Assembly (NCBI GenBank): GCA_001319865.1
Contig: BBSL01000223.1
Location: 1-57,872 of the forward strand
Direction: 5' to 3'
DNA: 57,872 bases
Source: Burkholderia sp. E7m39
GTDB lineage: Bacteria; Pseudomonadota; Gammaproteobacteria; Burkholderiales; Burkholderiaceae
Part shown: positions 49,761 through 57,855 of the stretch, in pieces
How positions within the stretch are numbered: the stretch's first letter is position 1
Layout of the letters: each line of letters starts with the position of its first letter
Translations under genes and position numbers: made by a program
Notes under the pieces: model-generated
What the model was told of the DNA's origin: nothing
The model's input: the letters and a program-made list of their open reading frames with translations, nothing else
The model's database searches: none

Positions 49761-50666
49761 TCAAAGTTTTGCTTGCATCACCCGTTCTCGCAACAGCGGA
49801 ACCACGAAGTCGACGAATGTGCGCAGTTTCAGCGGCAGTCTGCGTTGCCTGTCATAGACGAGATGAAGCGGGCGCGGATCGGGCTCGAATTTCTGCAGGA
49901 CGACACGCAGCCGCTGCTGCCGTACATGCTCAACCACCTGATAGGACATCGCCCGAACCAGCCCGGTGCCCGACAGCCCGGCGTCGATTGCGGCATCGAT
50001 GGTATTGACGCTCAAGCGCGGCAGTATGGAAGTTTTGATCTCCTCGCCTGCAGACCAGAAGCTCCATTGCACCGACGCCGAAATGCTTTCGAACGAAATC
50101 ACGCTGTGAAGGGCCAGATCGTCCGGTTTGGTGGGCTCGCCCCGAGTGTCCAGATAGTCCGGACTGCCGCAGACAACGCGCCTGATCGAGCCTAATCCCA
50201 CCGCGACCAGATTGCTGTCTGGAAGGTCACCCACTCGCAGCGCCACGTCGACCTGATCGTCAAGAAAATGGGTGACCCGATCAGTCAGCACCAGGCCCAC
50301 CGAGACCTCCGGATATGAAGCAAGAAAGCGCGTTACGACGGGCAGCACATGCAGCCTGCCGAACATGATCGGCGCAGTCACAACCAGGTCGCCTTTCGGC
50401 TCTGCATATTCTCCCGCAGCGATCCGCTCCGCCTCGACCACCTGTTCCAGAATGGCTTTCGCCGACACTGCGTAAGACCGTCCAGCGGGCGTCAATTCGA
50501 GCCCTTTCGTCGAGCGGACCAATAACGTCGCCCTCAGGTGCGTCTCCAGATCGGCCATCTTGCGGCTGACCGTGGCGAGCGGAACACCAAGCTTCCGGCT
50601 CGCCTTCGAAAAACTCCCTGTCTCTACTGCGGCGAGAAACACCGCCATCGCATCGAGTTGATCCAT
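49761..50666 (-). CDS. LysR-family transcriptional regulator (CrgA-like)
   Basis: 301 residues. The HTH is AVFLAAVETGSFSKASRKLG, PLATVSRKMADLETHLRATL. The effector domain includes VTAPIMFGRLHVLPVVTRFL and DDQVDVALRVGDLPDSNLVA. The start codon overlaps the start region of the opposite-strand DUF417 gene, leaving almost no intergenic space; control of that operon is likely. Confidence 0.91.
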   Translation of the reverse strand: MDQLDAMAVFLAAVETGSFSKASRKLGVPLATVSRKMADLETHLRATLLVRSTKGLELTPAGRSYAVSAKAILEQVVEAERIAAGEYAEPKGDLVVTAPIMFGRLHVLPVVTRFLASYPEVSVGLVLTDRVTHFLDDQVDVALRVGDLPDSNLVAVGLGSIRRVVCGSPDYLDTRGEPTKPDDLALHSVISFESISASVQWSFWSAGEEIKTSILPRLSVNTIDAAIDAGLSGTGLVRAMSYQVVEHVRQQRLRVVLQKFEPDPRPLHLVYDRQRRLPLKLRTFVDFVVPLLRERVMQAKL

Positions 50667-50679
50667 GGCCTTCCAGAAA

Positions 50680-51150
50680 ATGAGAGGTCGCTTTCAAATT
50701 TTACTGTCTATCGCTGATTTCCGGGAATGCACAGAATGCATTCACGACGTCGACACGGCGGTCAAATCGAAAGCAGTCGCCGAACGAGCCTCAGGGGCTC
50801 ACGCATCGCAGGCCCTTCTGCGATGGTCTCTGATAATCGTGTTCCTGTGGTTTGGCGGTATGAAGTTTACGAGCTACGAGGCGCATGGTATTGCCCCGTT
50901 CATCGCCAACAGCTCGATCATGAGCTGGCTGCACGTGGTATTCGGCATTCAGGGTGCAAGCTATGTGATCGGCACGCTGGAGCTTTCTACCGCAGTCGCA
51001 CTTCCTGCCGGCGCATTCGTTCCCGTGCTCTCTGCGCTCGGCGCAGCGATGTCGGCAATGACATACCTGATCACGTTGACTTTCTTTGTGACGACGCCAG
51101 GAGTAGCCGAGGCAACGTCCTTGCCGCGCCTCTTTACAAAGACACGTTGA
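50680..51150 (+). pseudogene. Truncated DUF417 (YkgB-like) membrane protein gene
   Basis: 156 codons from the ATG at 50680 (50665 is also possible but lies on the opposite LysR start). Residues from about 45 match YkgB: QALLRWSLIIVFLWFGGMKF, NSSIMSWLHVVFGIQGASYV, IGTLELSTAVALPAGAFVPV, TYLITLTFFVTTPGV. After PGV the frame ends AEATSLPRLFTKTR, while the next frame reads APLYKDTL, resembling the FLLKD motif that should follow. A frameshift near 51105 therefore removes the last membrane helix. The long N-terminal 40 residues are also atypical. It could still be translated, but it is probably non-functional. Confidence 0.65.
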
Positions 51151-51238
51151 CCGATCCCTGATGCCGCGTGGCTCGTTTGTCGCGCGGTGCTTGTAACGCA
51201 CTTTAAGTTTTCACAACCAAAGCAAAAGGAGAATGACC

Positions 51239-51778
51239 ATGACGGCCATCAATGTCCCCACACGTGAAGATGTTTCACCCGCTAATCAAGTGATATTCGA
51301 CAAGCTCAAGAGTAGCCTTGGCATGGTGCCGAACCTGTATGCGACGCTGGCTCATTCGGAACATGCACTCGCTAACTACCTGGCATTCCAGAACGCAAAG
51401 AGTTCGATCGTCGGCAAGGCTCGCGAAGTTGTGAACCTCGTTGTCAGTCAAGTCAATGCGTGTGAGTATTGCCTCGCGGCGCATACGGTTATCGGCAAAA
51501 TGAACGGGCTGACGGATGAACAGATCGTCGAAGTCCGCGCTGGGACGGCAGGCTTCGACGCAAAACTGGATGCTTTGGCACGGCTGACGCGCAACATCGT
51601 CCTGAACCGCGGCCACGCCGACCCCGCGCTGGTGGACGCCTTTTTCGCAGCAGGCTGGGGAAAGGCGAACTTCGTGGATGTCGTCGTGCTCATCGGAGAC
51701 AAAACCGTCACGAACTACCTGCACGGAACCACGCGGGTCCCGGTGGATTTTCCGGCTGCACCGGCGCTGCCGGTTTGA
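51239..51778 (+). CDS. Carboxymuconolactone decarboxylase-family (AhpD-like) protein
   Basis: 179 residues. Start at 51239 chosen over 51233 because AAAGGAG then lies seven bases away. The AhpD-type redox motif is intact: Cys75-Glu-Tyr-Cys78 with His82 (NACEYCLAAHT) and Glu63 (AREVVNL). Such proteins are alkylhydroperoxidase-like antioxidants. N-terminal VPNLYATLAHSEHALANYLA is typical of the peroxidase-related subgroup. It is followed after 206 bp by a fusion gene carrying a cysteine-less version of the same domain. Confidence 0.92.
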   Translation: MTAINVPTREDVSPANQVIFDKLKSSLGMVPNLYATLAHSEHALANYLAFQNAKSSIVGKAREVVNLVVSQVNACEYCLAAHTVIGKMNGLTDEQIVEVRAGTAGFDAKLDALARLTRNIVLNRGHADPALVDAFFAAGWGKANFVDVVVLIGDKTVTNYLHGTTRVPVDFPAAPALPV

Positions 51779-51984
51779 CTGAGGCGCCGGTGACGGTGGG
51801 CTGCCGATGGCCCGCCCTTAACCGGTGCTGGAACCCAGGTGGCCGCTCTCCCTGACTGGTCTCCGGGACCCCGCCACGGCCCCATCCCGGGCACTAATCA
51901 TGCCCTGCGCTTCGGCAACAGGGTCCTGCCCGAAGCAATCTTGTGCCGCACTTACCCCGATTACCCGCAAAACTGGAGGTTGTC

Positions 51985-53415
51985 ATGTCTGCTACGCCCA
52001 CGTATCAAACCGTCTCTGTTCCTGATAGTCGTACGGGTTCGACCATCGATGTGTTCTATCGCGATGCTGGGCATAAGGACGCTCCCGTTGTCCTACTGCT
52101 GCATGGCTTTCCGACTTCCAGCCACCAGTATCGCGGGCTCATCGGCCGGCTCGCCGACAAATATCGTGTGGTGGCCCCCGACCTGCCCGGATTTGGTTTC
52201 TCCGATGCACCTGAAGCCAACACCTTTGCCTACACGTTCGACCATCTTGCCGAAGTGGTGGAAAGCTTCACAGATACGATTGCGTTGAATCGCTACGCGC
52301 TCTATGTCTTCGACTACGGCGCCCCTGTTGGCTTTCGACTGGCTGCGTCGCGGCCGGAACGCGTGAGCGCGCTGATTTCACAGAACGGAAATGCATACGA
52401 GGAAGGTCTCAGTGAGGGGTGGAATCCGATTCGCGCCTACTGGGAAGCGGCAACGGAAGAGAACCGCAACAACCTCCGCGCGTTCCTGACTTCCGAGACG
52501 ACGTCGTTTCAGTACACGCACGGAGAGTCGGATACATCACTGATCGCACCCGAGTCGTACACGCTCGATCAGCATTTCCTGGATCGGCCGGGCAACGCCG
52601 ACATTCAACTCGATCTGTTTGGCGACTACAAAACGAACGTAGCGGCGTATCCGCGCTTCCATGAATACTTCCGCACGCATCGTCCGCCGACGCTGGCTGT
52701 CTGGGGAAACAACGATCCTTTCTTTTTGCCGGCAGGCGCTGAAGCTTTCCGCCGCGATCTTCCGGAAGCGGAGGTTCACTTCGTCGACGCGGGACACTTC
52801 CCGCTAGAAACGCATCTCGACGAAGTCGCGGCGATCATCCGGGCGTTTCTGGCGCGGACCGTGGATTCGGCGCAAGGCGCGGCACTGTTCGGAGAACTGG
52901 GAGAAGCATCGGCACCTACCGAGGCGAAAGCATTGCTCGACGGCATGCGTGGCGTGTTCGGCTTCGTGCCTAACCTGGGCTATGCGATTGCCGCCGAACC
53001 GTCGGTGCTCGGAGCCTATATCGCGATGCTTCAGTCTCTTGGGGAAAGTTCGCTCGATCCTATCGCACAGCAAGTCGCAATGGTCTCCGCAAGCCGCGCA
53101 AACGCTGCGGGTTACGGCATTGCCGTGCATGCCACTCTCGCGGCGAAGCTGGGCGCATCGGCCGACGTCGTCCAGGCACTGAGAAACGGAAGCACAATTC
53201 CGGATTCGAGGCTGGAAGCCGTGCGTCGCTTCGCTGCCGCAATCGCAACCAACCGGACGCAGGTATCGGACAGCGACGTCAATGCCCTGAAAGCCGCGGG
53301 ATTCGACCACCGCGCGATGGTGGCCATCGCATTGGCTACCGCCGCAAAGACACTCGTGAACACGGTTGCTCATCTGTCGCGGCCCGAAATCGACGCCGCT
53401 TTCCGCGCCGACTAA
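51985..53415 (+). CDS. Fusion of haloalkane-dehalogenase/epoxide-hydrolase-like hydrolase and Cys-less AhpD-like domain
   Basis: 476 residues from the ATG at 51985 (TGGAGGTTGTC). Residues 1-292 are an alpha/beta hydrolase with Asp nucleophile D110 (YVFDYGAPVG), acid D244 (GNNDPF) and H271 (DAGHFP), as in haloalkane dehalogenases and epoxide hydrolases. Residues about 300-476 are a carboxymuconolactone-decarboxylase/AhpD-like domain (MRGVFGFVPNLGYAIAAEPS). There the CxxC is replaced: NAAGYGIAVH has A375 and G378 where the neighbour protein has its two Cys, while His382 remains. The second domain thus cannot work as a thiol peroxidase and may serve oligomerisation or binding. Confidence 0.9.
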   Translation: MSATPTYQTVSVPDSRTGSTIDVFYRDAGHKDAPVVLLLHGFPTSSHQYRGLIGRLADKYRVVAPDLPGFGFSDAPEANTFAYTFDHLAEVVESFTDTIALNRYALYVFDYGAPVGFRLAASRPERVSALISQNGNAYEEGLSEGWNPIRAYWEAATEENRNNLRAFLTSETTSFQYTHGESDTSLIAPESYTLDQHFLDRPGNADIQLDLFGDYKTNVAAYPRFHEYFRTHRPPTLAVWGNNDPFFLPAGAEAFRRDLPEAEVHFVDAGHFPLETHLDEVAAIIRAFLARTVDSAQGAALFGELGEASAPTEAKALLDGMRGVFGFVPNLGYAIAAEPSVLGAYIAMLQSLGESSLDPIAQQVAMVSASRANAAGYGIAVHATLAAKLGASADVVQALRNGSTIPDSRLEAVRRFAAAIATNRTQVSDSDVNALKAAGFDHRAMVAIALATAAKTLVNTVAHLSRPEIDAAFRAD

Positions 53416-53848
53416 CCGTATGACAAAAAGCCCGACGGGACGGCAGCACCAATGTGGTCTCGCGATCGCGCGTCGCGAACAGCACAGACGGGACATTGAT
53501 CAGCGTTTGCCCAATTCGACCAATGGTGATACGCGACGAGGCGGTGGGCGCTGCACTTCGCTAAGGAGCGCCGCATAAGATGTCGAGCCACTGCATGCGG
53601 AGCGCAACACTTGTAGTGCGGAAAGCAAGGCACTGCGCTTCCGCTCAGAACACATTCGCGCATCGGTTTCGGCACGATCCACGCGCGTTTCCGCATTTGT
53701 GAGCAATGTTTTGTGGTCGGGTTGCGTCACGGCGATTGGGCGACACGCGACCCGTTACCGCCATCTTGAGGCGCCCTTGGTCGAGGGCCGTTTCGGAAGC
53801 CCAACGCTCATTCGCGACGTCCTGTGAGTGGTGCCAAATCGCATGAAG

Positions 53849-53870
53849 GCCCGCGTTAAAGCGGGCTTTT
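53849..53870 (+). terminator. Rho-independent terminator
   Basis: GCCCGC-GTTAAA-GCGGGC followed by TTTTCTTG. It is oriented rightwards; the nearest rightward gene, the fusion hydrolase, ends 433 bp upstream, so a gene in between may have been lost. Confidence 0.75.
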
Positions 53871-53875
53871 CTTGC

Positions 53876-54055
53876 TCAGGATGTTCCGAAGTCGTTTCTC
53901 TTGCTGCAGTTCTCGACCTCGTGGCTGACGCGAATCGCGGCATCGAAGTCCTCCTCTGTCGCGATGGCGTTGCCTGCATAGATCGGGCGCTCGAATGTAT
54001 CGGCCGGGTCGACGGCCAAAGCGCCGACAGGTTCATCGCCTGCGGTGTTTTTCAT
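53876..54055 (-). CDS. Short acidic hypothetical frame, possibly a fragment
   Basis: 59 codons from the ATG at 54055: MKNTAGDEPVGALAVDPADT, FERPIYAGNAIATEEDFDAA, IRVSHEVENCSKRN. The composition is protein-like but there is no ribosome site. It overlaps (ATGA) the end of another partial minus-strand frame, VLGDVEISDTGQTRLRRMIE-AERAAK, so both may be pieces of older genes. No family recognised. Confidence 0.35.
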   Translation of the reverse strand: MKNTAGDEPVGALAVDPADTFERPIYAGNAIATEEDFDAAIRVSHEVENCSKRNDFGTS

Positions 54056-54267
54056 TTTGCCGCGCGTTCGGCTTCGATCATGCGGCGCAGGCGTGTCTGG
54101 CCGGTATCGCTGATTTCCACATCGCCCAGCACCCATTCGGAAGCACCACGTGCCGCGCCAAGTGGACACACTATAGCATGTTATAACAAGCCGTAGCGAT
54201 CGATTCAGAGGGCACGATCGCGCGCTGAGACGAAACGTTCACGGCACCACGAAATATCGGTTCCTGC

Positions 54268-54299
54268 TGTAACCGTTCTTCAGTTCGCGACGATCTATC
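54268..54299 (+). promoter_or_regulatory. Candidate ECF sigma promoter of the doxX-sigma-nrsF operon
   Basis: TGTAACC (54268-54274), 16-bp spacer, CGATCTATC (54291-54299), 76 bp before the DoxX ATG. The identical arrangement recurs at 56353-56384. GTAACC with a 16-bp spacer to a CGA-type -10 agrees with what I recall for promoters of SigF/NrsF-type ECF factors in Caulobacter. Confidence 0.75.
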
Positions 54300-54375
54300 T
54301 AATGTGGCGACTATCCGGCCGATTCGCCCGTGCCGGTGCGCTCGTTTCGCTCAACCATCTCGACATTCAACGCCC

Positions 54376-54894
54376 ATGAATCTCTTTCGCTCGCTACTCC
54401 TCGTTGTCAATCCCTCCTGGCTCGCGGCCCGCTTCGAGCGATTCTCAGTTCTGCCTATCCGGCTGATCGTAGGCTACGGTTTTATGGCGCACGGTTATGC
54501 CAAGCTCGTCAAGAATCCGGAAAACTTCGCCGCGATTCTCCACGCGCTTGGCGTTCCGGCCCCTCATCTGATGACATGGAGCACTATCGTCATCGAACTG
54601 TTTGGCGGCTTCGCAATCCTCGTCGGCGCATTCGTGCCGCTCGTCACGATTCCGATGCTCATCGTACTGCTCGTCGCCACACTCACGGTACACCTGCAAT
54701 TCGGATTCACTTCAATCAAGTTGATGTCGGTAACGCGTGGGATACCGCAATTCGGCCCGCCGGGTTATGAAACAGATCTGCTTTACGTTGCGGGCCTGAT
54801 GGCGCTCGTATTCAAAGGGCCGGGGCCCTTGGCCGTGGACGGGGTGCTCAGGCGCTGGTATGCCCGCCGCGTCGACGGCTTGTTGCGAGCGTGA
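54376..54894 (+). CDS. DoxX-family membrane protein
   Basis: 172 residues from the ATG at 54376. Four hydrophobic segments with the DoxX pattern: PIRLIVGYGFMAHGYAKLVK, LMTWSTIVIELFGGFAILVG, VTIPMLIVLLVATLTVHLQF and DLLYVAGLMALVFKG. DoxX proteins occur in operons answering thiol, metal or oxidant stress, including bufferin-type operons under SigF/NrsF. First gene after the candidate ECF promoter; the sigma gene follows after 67 bp. Confidence 0.9.
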   Translation: MNLFRSLLLVVNPSWLAARFERFSVLPIRLIVGYGFMAHGYAKLVKNPENFAAILHALGVPAPHLMTWSTIVIELFGGFAILVGAFVPLVTIPMLIVLLVATLTVHLQFGFTSIKLMSVTRGIPQFGPPGYETDLLYVAGLMALVFKGPGPLAVDGVLRRWYARRVDGLLRA

Positions 54895-54961
54895 CGTGCG
54901 TAACGTCGACCGCTTGTCGTCCTTCGGAACGGTGACAGTGCCTCCCTCTGCTGGCCGCGGG

Positions 54962-55552
54962 ATGCAGACGACCGCGACGAAAACTCTCGACCCGAATTCA
55001 ATGATGTCAGAAGCGGAACGCCAGCTCACCACACTGCTCATTCGTTCGATCAACGGCGACAGACACGCGTATCGAATGTTTCTCGATAAACTCGCGCGTC
55101 ATCTACGCACCCGTCTGCGGAAACGTTTGCGCCAGCAGGACGCGGACATCGAAGATCTGGTACAGGAAATTCTTCTCGCCGTACACAAGGGCCTCGATAC
55201 GTTCAGGCCGGAAGTGCCGCTGACCGCATGGATCAGTGCGATCGTGCGTTACAAGCTCGCCGATCATGTCCGTTCGGCGGTGCGTCACAGTGCGCTCTTC
55301 GAACCACTTGATGAGGATTCCGACGCAGAAGCGAAATCGCAAATCGAGGCACTCGAAGCACAGCGCGATCTGCACCGATTGCTGGCCACGCTACCGCCGC
55401 GGCAGCGCGGTCCAATTGAGCATATGAAGCTATGGGGCTTGTCGGTCGCCGAAACCGCGGCGACGATGGGTCTTTCCGAGTCGGCCGTAAAGGTTGCGGT
55501 GCATCGTGGTCTCAACACACTCGCGGCGAAATTCCAGGGGAAATCAAAATGA
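54962..55552 (+). CDS. ECF RNA polymerase sigma factor (SigF/NrsF group)
   Basis: 196 residues from the ATG at 54962 (55001 is possible; neither has a strong ribosome site). Region 2 is DADIEDLVQEILLAVHKGLD, TFRPEVPLTAWISAIVRYKL; region 4 is LPPRQRGPIEHMKLWGLSVA, ETAATMGLSESAVKVAVHRG. The stop overlaps the anti-sigma start (ATGA), the usual coupling. It probably reads the TGTAACC-N16-CGATCTATC promoters before doxX and before the secreted-protein gene. Confidence 0.92.
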   Translation: MQTTATKTLDPNSMMSEAERQLTTLLIRSINGDRHAYRMFLDKLARHLRTRLRKRLRQQDADIEDLVQEILLAVHKGLDTFRPEVPLTAWISAIVRYKLADHVRSAVRHSALFEPLDEDSDAEAKSQIEALEAQRDLHRLLATLPPRQRGPIEHMKLWGLSVAETAATMGLSESAVKVAVHRGLNTLAAKFQGKSK

Positions 55553-56190
55553 ATACACAAGAATTCATTGCAATACTTGCGGACAGTCCTCGCCCACCGC
55601 CGCGATCAGCTGTGGCAACGCGCCTCGGCCTGGGTCTCGCGGTCAGTCTTACTGCGGCGCTGTTGTTGCTGTTTATATTGCCAGGCGACGGCACCAGTCT
55701 TGTAACACGGTTGGCAATGCCCGTCTTCTGGGCGAAGCTGGCATTGCCGTTCACGATGACGCTCGCGGCCATATGTGTGACTTCGCGTCTGTCACAACCG
55801 GGTGTGCGCGTTGGCCGCGCTTGGGCAGCGTTGATTCTTCCCGTGGGCGTCGCATGGCTCGTCGCATTCATCGTGCTCGCGCTCGCCGCGCCCGAAGCGC
55901 GCGGCGCCCTGATATTGGGGCACACGTGGCGTGCCTGTTCGCTAAAAATCATGCTGCTCTCGATGCCGGCGCTCGGCATATTGCTGTGGGCAATGCGAGG
56001 CCTGGCTCCTACCCGTCCCCGGCTCGCCGGCGCCGCCACGGGTCTCCTTGCTGGAGCATTAGGCACGTTAGCTTACTGCCTGCGCTGCCCCGAGATGCAG
56101 GTGCCGTTCTGGGCAACGTGGTACCTGCTCGGCATGGCCGCGCCTGCTCTTGCCGGTGGCCTTCTCGGTCCACGCGCGATGCGGTGGTAA
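55549..56190 (+). CDS. NrsF (DUF1109) anti-sigma factor
   Basis: 213 residues, six predicted membrane helices: LGLAVSLTAALLLLFILPG, VFWAKLALPFTMTLAAICVT, AWAALILPVGVAWLVAFIVL, IMLLSMPALGILLWAM, GAATGLLAGALGTLAYCLRC and ATWYLLGMAAPALAGGLLG. The AYCLRCPEMQVPFWATWY loop contains the conserved Cys pair and WY typical of NrsF, which holds its sigma factor at the membrane until metal or oxidant stress. It is translationally coupled to the sigma gene. Confidence 0.92.
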   Translation: MNTQEFIAILADSPRPPPRSAVATRLGLGLAVSLTAALLLLFILPGDGTSLVTRLAMPVFWAKLALPFTMTLAAICVTSRLSQPGVRVGRAWAALILPVGVAWLVAFIVLALAAPEARGALILGHTWRACSLKIMLLSMPALGILLWAMRGLAPTRPRLAGAATGLLAGALGTLAYCLRCPEMQVPFWATWYLLGMAAPALAGGLLGPRAMRW

Positions 56191-56560
56191 GGCGCCGTGT
56201 GTCGAGACGACACCGTGACCTTGCGGCGCGCACTACGGTCTGGGATCGACGCCAGCGTGTCGCCTTTGTCTTCGAGATCATTCGGGCCGCGGCAACGCGG
56301 ACACGAGAGCGTGGCGTGCGAAGCCACTAGATGAAAAAAAGCTGCATTTTCGTGTAACCCACTCTCGCCCTATCCCGATCTATCAGATAGCCAGCCTGAG
56401 TCGGCGGCAGCACGATGAAAACCTTGTCGGTTGCATCGAGATCCCACGCCGGTCAGGCGGCGTACCTGCGACACGGTCTGGTGAACGATGCCGCATTCAG
56501 ACGGCCGAATTTCCGCTCCTCCGCGTCGCGCCGTATATCAGCTCTTCAGAAGGATTCAAC
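56191..56560. other. Leader region of the DUF4148-like gene
   Basis: 370 bp. It carries the second ECF-type promoter at 56353-56384, leaving about 170 nt of untranslated leader before the ATG at 56561. No open frame with support. Confidence 0.55.
56353..56384 (+). promoter_or_regulatory. Candidate ECF sigma promoter of the DUF4148-like gene
   Basis: TGTAACC (56353-56359), 16-bp spacer, CGATCTATC (56376-56384). Both boxes and the spacing are identical to those before doxX, while the 16 spacer bases differ, which argues for selection on the boxes rather than recent duplication. Confidence 0.75.
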
Positions 56561-56929
56561 ATGCAAGCTCGTAAAGTGATGGCCATCTTGCTTCTTTCCA
56601 GCGCATCGATCGGCTTCATCGGTACCGCCCAGGCACAAGGCAAAACGCGGGAACAGGTTCGTCAGGAAGTCATCGATGCAGAACAGAGCGGTTCCATGTA
56701 CGTGACTGATACGTCGTACCCGGACGTGAACCCAATCTATCAACATTTGCTCGACCCGAAGAATGCCGAGCATGCAAATGACAGCGCCATCGGTCCCGAG
56801 GTGAACGGCTCGACCGAAACCGGTCGGTCTGCCGCGCACGAGTCACGCCCGATGTCCGACGGCCCCTCCCGCGACGATGACTGTGTCGGTCCGGTCAGCT
56901 TCTGCAATATCTATTTCGGCGGCAGCTGA
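56561..56929 (+). CDS. DUF4148-like secreted protein with C-terminal CVGPVS-x-CNI tail
   Basis: 122 residues. A signal peptide (MAILLLSSASIGFIGTAQAQ). A DUF4148-like helical stretch follows (KTREQVRQEVIDAEQSGSMY, TDTSYPDVNP), then a hydrophilic linker and the tail DDCVGPVSFCNIYFGGS with Cys108 and Cys115. The tail is nearly the same as that of the 93-residue protein at 7772-8053, although the rest is unrelated. CAGAAGGATTCAAC precedes the ATG. It is the likely second transcription unit of the ECF/NrsF regulon; periplasmic or outer location expected. Confidence 0.88.
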   Translation: MQARKVMAILLLSSASIGFIGTAQAQGKTREQVRQEVIDAEQSGSMYVTDTSYPDVNPIYQHLLDPKNAEHANDSAIGPEVNGSTETGRSAAHESRPMSDGPSRDDDCVGPVSFCNIYFGGS

Positions 56930-57063
56930 TCCGCACCGGTAAGGGTCACCCGATAGCGCGAAATAAGCCACGCGATGCGCCAGGTCTGCTCCCGAACGTG
57001 CACGTCACTGGTTCGTCGTATGGTGACTGCGCGGTCCCGAACTTCCAGGCAAACGCAAGACTC

Positions 57064-57855
57064 CTATCGCTTGCTTCGTGGTCTCTGTGTTTCTGCTTTC
57101 GGAGAGCGCGTTCTGTCGATACGCAACCGATACTTGAACGTGCCGCTCCTGAAATAGAGGTACTCGAAGTCGATTGGGTGACCTCGGCTATCGTGCGTGA
57201 GTCGTTCGATCCGCAGCATCGGTGCGCCCGCTTTGATCTTGAGCGCGCGCGCAATGGAGGCACTCGCCGATATGGCATCGATGCTCAGATCGGCGCTCCC
57301 CAAAGCGACTCCGCAGTCGTTTTCGAGAATGAGGAAAATATCGCGGGCGGCGAGGTCCGCACGTTTCAGCTTCTCACCGAGTTGTTCGGGCAAGAATGTG
57401 ACCTCGTAAGAAGCTGGCTCGCGATTGAGCAGGCGAACGCGATGGATTTCCGCGACGTTGGTCCCAACAGGTAAGCCGAGCTTGGTTGCGACCTGCGCGG
57501 GTGCCCGGGCGATGCGGAGGGACATCACGCGATTGACGATCTCATGCCCGCTGCCCGACATCGCCTCGGCGAAACCCTGCAGCGTGGCGATGTCCTGAAA
57601 CGCCGTCTTCGGCCGAGAGACGAAAGAGCCTTTGCCGTGCACCTTGAAGATCAGGCCTTCCTTTTCAAGATCGCCGAGTGCCTGTCGAATCGTGATGCGG
57701 CTCACGGCGAACATCGTCTGAAGCTCACTCTCGGAAGGCATGCGCGTGTGCGGCGCATACTCGCCGTTCAGAATGCCGACGCGCAGGGTGTCTTTGATCT
57801 GTCGGTAGAGCGGTATCGGAGAATCGATCTCGAACGTTGGGCGACGTGGCGACAT
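57064..57855 (-). CDS. GntR-family (HutC/UTRA) transcriptional regulator
   Basis: 263 residues. The winged helix is PIPLYRQIKDTLRVGILNGE, MPSESELQTMFAVSRITIRQ, ALGDLEKEGLIFKVHGKGSF (residues 13-80). The UTRA ligand domain spans about 95-240 and ends IDFEYLYFRSGTFKYRLRID. The HutC subgroup senses small metabolites such as urocanate, sugars or amino acids. The promoter and any divergent target lie at or beyond the right edge of the window. Confidence 0.92.
   Translation of the reverse strand: MSPRRPTFEIDSPIPLYRQIKDTLRVGILNGEYAPHTRMPSESELQTMFAVSRITIRQALGDLEKEGLIFKVHGKGSFVSRPKTAFQDIATLQGFAEAMSGSGHEIVNRVMSLRIARAPAQVATKLGLPVGTNVAEIHRVRLLNREPASYEVTFLPEQLGEKLKRADLAARDIFLILENDCGVALGSADLSIDAISASASIARALKIKAGAPMLRIERLTHDSRGHPIDFEYLYFRSGTFKYRLRIDRTRSPKAETQRPRSKR

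Larger units (their letters stand above)
53416..54267. other. Gene-poor stretch with fragments and a terminator
   Basis: 852 bp. A minus-strand GTG frame at 53500-53730 (76 codons, TLLTNAETRVDRAETDARMC) and a 59-codon minus-strand ATG frame at 53876-54055 are listed separately or rejected. A plus-strand terminator lies at 53849-53870. TATA-GCATGT-TATA at 54174-54187 marks a sudden AT-rich spot. It looks like the degraded right margin of the accessory region. Confidence 0.5.

Noticed and set aside
53500..53730. 76-codon minus-strand gene starting with GTG
   Set aside because: It has a coiled-coil-like beginning but no ribosome site, no relatives I recognise and it lies in a decayed stretch; too weak to call.
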